Assembly (NCBI RefSeq): GCF_030929495.1
Contig: NZ_JAVFWN010000007.1
Location: 62,001 to 126,000, forward strand
Origin: Nocardioides sp. LHD-245
GTDB taxonomy: Bacteria > Actinomycetota > Actinomycetes > Propionibacteriales > Nocardioidaceae
Reading direction: 5' to 3'
DNA length: 64,000 nucleotides
Below are positions 62,404 to 64,000 of this stretch, piece by piece; the first letter of the stretch is position 1, and every line of letters starts with the position of its first letter. A model generated the notes under the pieces. That model did no database searches, was not told the origin of the DNA, and was given only the letters and a program-made list of their open reading frames with translations. The position numbers and the translations under genes are program-made.

Positions 62404-63188
62404 CGGATCTCCTCGATGTCGCTAGCGAAGGCGGTCGAGCCGACGGCGAGCAGACCACCGTCGACGGGCAGCGCGACGCCGGTGATCCACGCGGCCCGGT
62501 CCGAGACGAGGAAGGCTACGGCCTGCGCGACGTCCTCGGGCTCGCCGATCCGACCGAGCGGATACATCCGGGCGGCCCGAACGAGGACGTCGGGGTCGCG
62601 GCTCAGGCGTTCGTCCCAGATGGGCGTTCGGATCGTGCCCGGGAGCACGGCGTTGACCCGGACCCGAGAGGATGCCCAGCGCACCGCCAGGCCCTGGGTG
62701 AGGGACACCAACCCAGCCTTCGCCGCGCTGTAGGCCTCGTTGCCGAACGATCGAACGGCGTTGACCGAGGCGATGTTGACGACGCTTCCCCCCGAACGAC
62801 GCAGGTCGGCAGACAGGTGCCGGGTCGTCAGGAAAGCTCCGGTGAGGGAGACGTCGAGGTCGCGCCGCCAGGTGGTGAGCGGGAGCTCCTCGTAGGCGAG
62901 ATCGGAGCAGGTCGCCGCGTTGTTGATCAGGAGGTCGGGCCGCATGTCTGCTTCGTGGAGGGCCTGGACCATCGCGACCACGTCGTCCTCCGCGGCCACG
63001 TCGGCCCGGATCCCCAGATGGGTCCCGGCCGGGCCGGGCAGGCCGGTCGCGATCCGCTCGGCTGCCGTGGCGTCCAGATCGGCGACAGCGACACGTGCCC
63101 CCTGGGTCGCCAACAACGCGGCGATCCGGGCGCCGATCCCGGACCCGCCGCCCGTCACCAGTGCGGTACGCCCCGCGAGCTCATGCAT
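62400..63188 (-). CDS. Short-chain dehydrogenase/reductase
   Basis: A 262-residue classical SDR: cofactor motif TGGGSGIG near residue 12, NNAAT near 84, catalytic Ser in NIASVNA and YSAAK near residue 150. It uses NAD(P) to oxidise or reduce an alcohol of a sugar or sugar acid. Start MHELAGRT at 63188 gives the normal N-terminus. It overlaps the dehydrogenase gene upstream by eight bases and the ALDH gene downstream by four. Confidence 0.88.
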   Translation of the reverse strand: MHELAGRTALVTGGGSGIGARIAALLATQGARVAVADLDATAAERIATGLPGPAGTHLGIRADVAAEDDVVAMVQALHEADMRPDLLINNAATCSDLAYEELPLTTWRRDLDVSLTGAFLTTRHLSADLRRSGGSVVNIASVNAVRSFGNEAYSAAKAGLVSLTQGLAVRWASSRVRVNAVLPGTIRTPIWDERLSRDPDVLVRAARMYPLGRIGEPEDVAQAVAFLVSDRAAWITGVALPVDGGLLAVGSTAFASDIEEIR

Positions 63189-64000
63189 CTCCGTCCTCCG
63201 GCACACTGTCGGTCCGGAAAACCGCCTTGAGGCGGGAGCTACGGCCGGCCAGCAGCTCGCGGAACTCCTCGGCGCAGTCCGTCATCGGCAGCAGGTCGAC
63301 CCAGGTCAGGTCGAGATGGTCCACTTCGGCGACCGCGGCCCGAAAGTCCTCCCGGCTGTAGGCGAAGCAGCCGGACACCCGCTTGCCCTGCCGGACCAGG
63401 TCGGTCGCGTCGAAGCCCGCTTCGGCACTGGCCAGCCCAATCCAGACGGACAGCCCGCCGGGCCGCAGGTGGCTCAGGGCGCCCGAGCGGGTGGCCGCCG
63501 TACCGGCTGCGTCGATCGTGACGTCGTAGGTGCCCTGGAGGTCGGTGGCCCGGGCGCCGAGCCGGACCGCCTCTCGCCGCCGCGTTTCGGCGAGGTCGAC
63601 GACGGTGACGTCCTCCACGCCACGGCGGCGCAGGAGTTGGAGGGTGAGCAGGCCGATGGCACCGGCACCGAGGACGGCGACCCGGGCCCGGGGAGACAGG
63701 TCGGACCCGGCGATCCGGAGCGCGTGGACGACGTTCGCGGTGGGTTCGACGGCGCTGGCGGCCCGCCAGGACGTGCCGGCCCCGAGGTCGACCAGGCTGT
63801 CCGCCGGAACGGCGATGCGCGGCGCGAGCCCACCCGGGCGGTGAACCCCGATCAGCGCTCGCTCGGCGCACAGGAAGGACGAGCCCGTGCCGCAGGCCGC
63901 GCAGCGGCCGCAGGTCAGCAGCGGGTTGACCGCGACCCGCCGGCTGCCGACCTCGCCGGCGAGCTCGTGCCCGAGGACGAGCGGCGGCACCCGGAAACCG
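63181..64000 (-). CDS. Zinc-containing alcohol dehydrogenase, 5' part missing
   Basis: The C-terminal 273 codons of an MDR enzyme. GHELAGEVG and the structural-zinc segment CGRCAACGTGSSFLC are visible, then the Rossmann motif VLGAGAIGLLTLQLL near mid-protein, and the end AVFRTDSVPEDGDA. The N-terminal ~60 residues lie beyond the right edge. It probably oxidises a sugar alcohol or sugar acid in the first step of the pathway. Confidence 0.85.
   Translation of the reverse strand, partial: GFRVPPLVLGHELAGEVGSRRVAVNPLLTCGRCAACGTGSSFLCAERALIGVHRPGGLAPRIAVPADSLVDLGAGTSWRAASAVEPTANVVHALRIAGSDLSPRARVAVLGAGAIGLLTLQLLRRRGVEDVTVVDLAETRRREAVRLGARATDLQGTYDVTIDAAGTAATRSGALSHLRPGGLSVWIGLASAEAGFDATDLVRQGKRVSGCFAYSREDFRAAVAEVDHLDLTWVDLLPMTDCAEEFRELLAGRSSRLKAVFRTDSVPEDGDA

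Noticed and set aside
60916..62733. 605-codon plus-strand frame over the aldehyde dehydrogenase
   Set aside because: Antisense shadow of the ALDH and SDR genes, with no domain or ribosome site.
1..64000. CRISPR array, rRNA genes, plasmid or phage replication genes
   Set aside because: No regularly spaced repeats of the right length, no rRNA-like stretches and no replication, capsid or terminase genes were seen.

Overview
The window is high-GC DNA from an actinobacterium. Several gene families (DUF5679, PPA1309-type, UPF0182, DUF2342-type metalloprotease, Lon-like PDZ protease) and many GTG/TTG starts point to Nocardioides or a close relative in the Propionibacteriales. That assignment is inference from family knowledge, not a database search.

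Layout. (1) 1-11,700 is a conserved housekeeping block: a partial ThiF-superfamily gene, DUF5679, an enoyl-CoA hydratase, a PHP phosphoesterase, a YgjP-like metallopeptidase, NUDIX, a DUF2342 metalloprotease, MoaE, a Lon-like PDZ protease, PPA1309, UPF0182 and a TRIC-type channel. It ends at an initiator tRNA-Met gene at 11,742-11,815. (2) 11,817-47,668 is accessory DNA. Pieces of the 3' end of that tRNA recur at 13,613, 43,814 and 47,563, so this tRNA looks like a repeatedly used integration site. Inside lie an IS3-family element inserted in an IS481-type transposase, other IS scars, a small redox/efflux cluster, a pair of large secreted surface proteins with a phospholipase D-like protein, two convergent LAL-type LuxR regulators flanked by lipoprotein and secreted-protein genes, a sulfotransferase-like protein, and an MTAP/epimerase/glycosyltransferase cluster that is truncated at its right end. 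(3) 43,849-47,598 is a separate small island. It carries an excisionase-like gene, the stump of a tyrosine integrase, a RlaP-like nucleotidyltransferase and a leaderless HTH/nucleotidyltransferase pair resembling AbiE-type toxin-antitoxins. (4) 47,696-51,961 is a WrbA-MFS-DUF1330-MOSC operon with a divergent TetR and a decayed RidA gene. (5) 52,277-64,000 is a catabolic locus. Two gene sets flank a 5-dehydro-4-deoxyglucarate dehydratase: an operon of a Tat-exported beta-helix protein, a threonine-synthase-like PLP enzyme, a fumarylacetoacetase-fold enzyme and an amidohydrolase, and a second operon of a GlcD-like oxidase, an alpha-ketoglutaric semialdehyde dehydrogenase-like enzyme, an SDR and a zinc alcohol dehydrogenase, with a LysR regulator. 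The likely logic is release and oxidation of a sugar acid, conversion to 2,5-dioxovalerate and then to 2-oxoglutarate.

The least explained parts are: the surface-protein module at 18,987-27,754 with a shared cysteine-bounded, lysine-rich domain; the regulator pair at 28,043-36,811 whose P-loops both lack the Walker lysine; and the leaderless, palindrome-controlled nucleotidyltransferase pair at 45,504-46,980. Several otherwise conserved genes (MTAP, epimerase, threonine-synthase-like, beta-helix, RidA) carry indels in or next to short homopolymers. These may be real decay or assembly errors.
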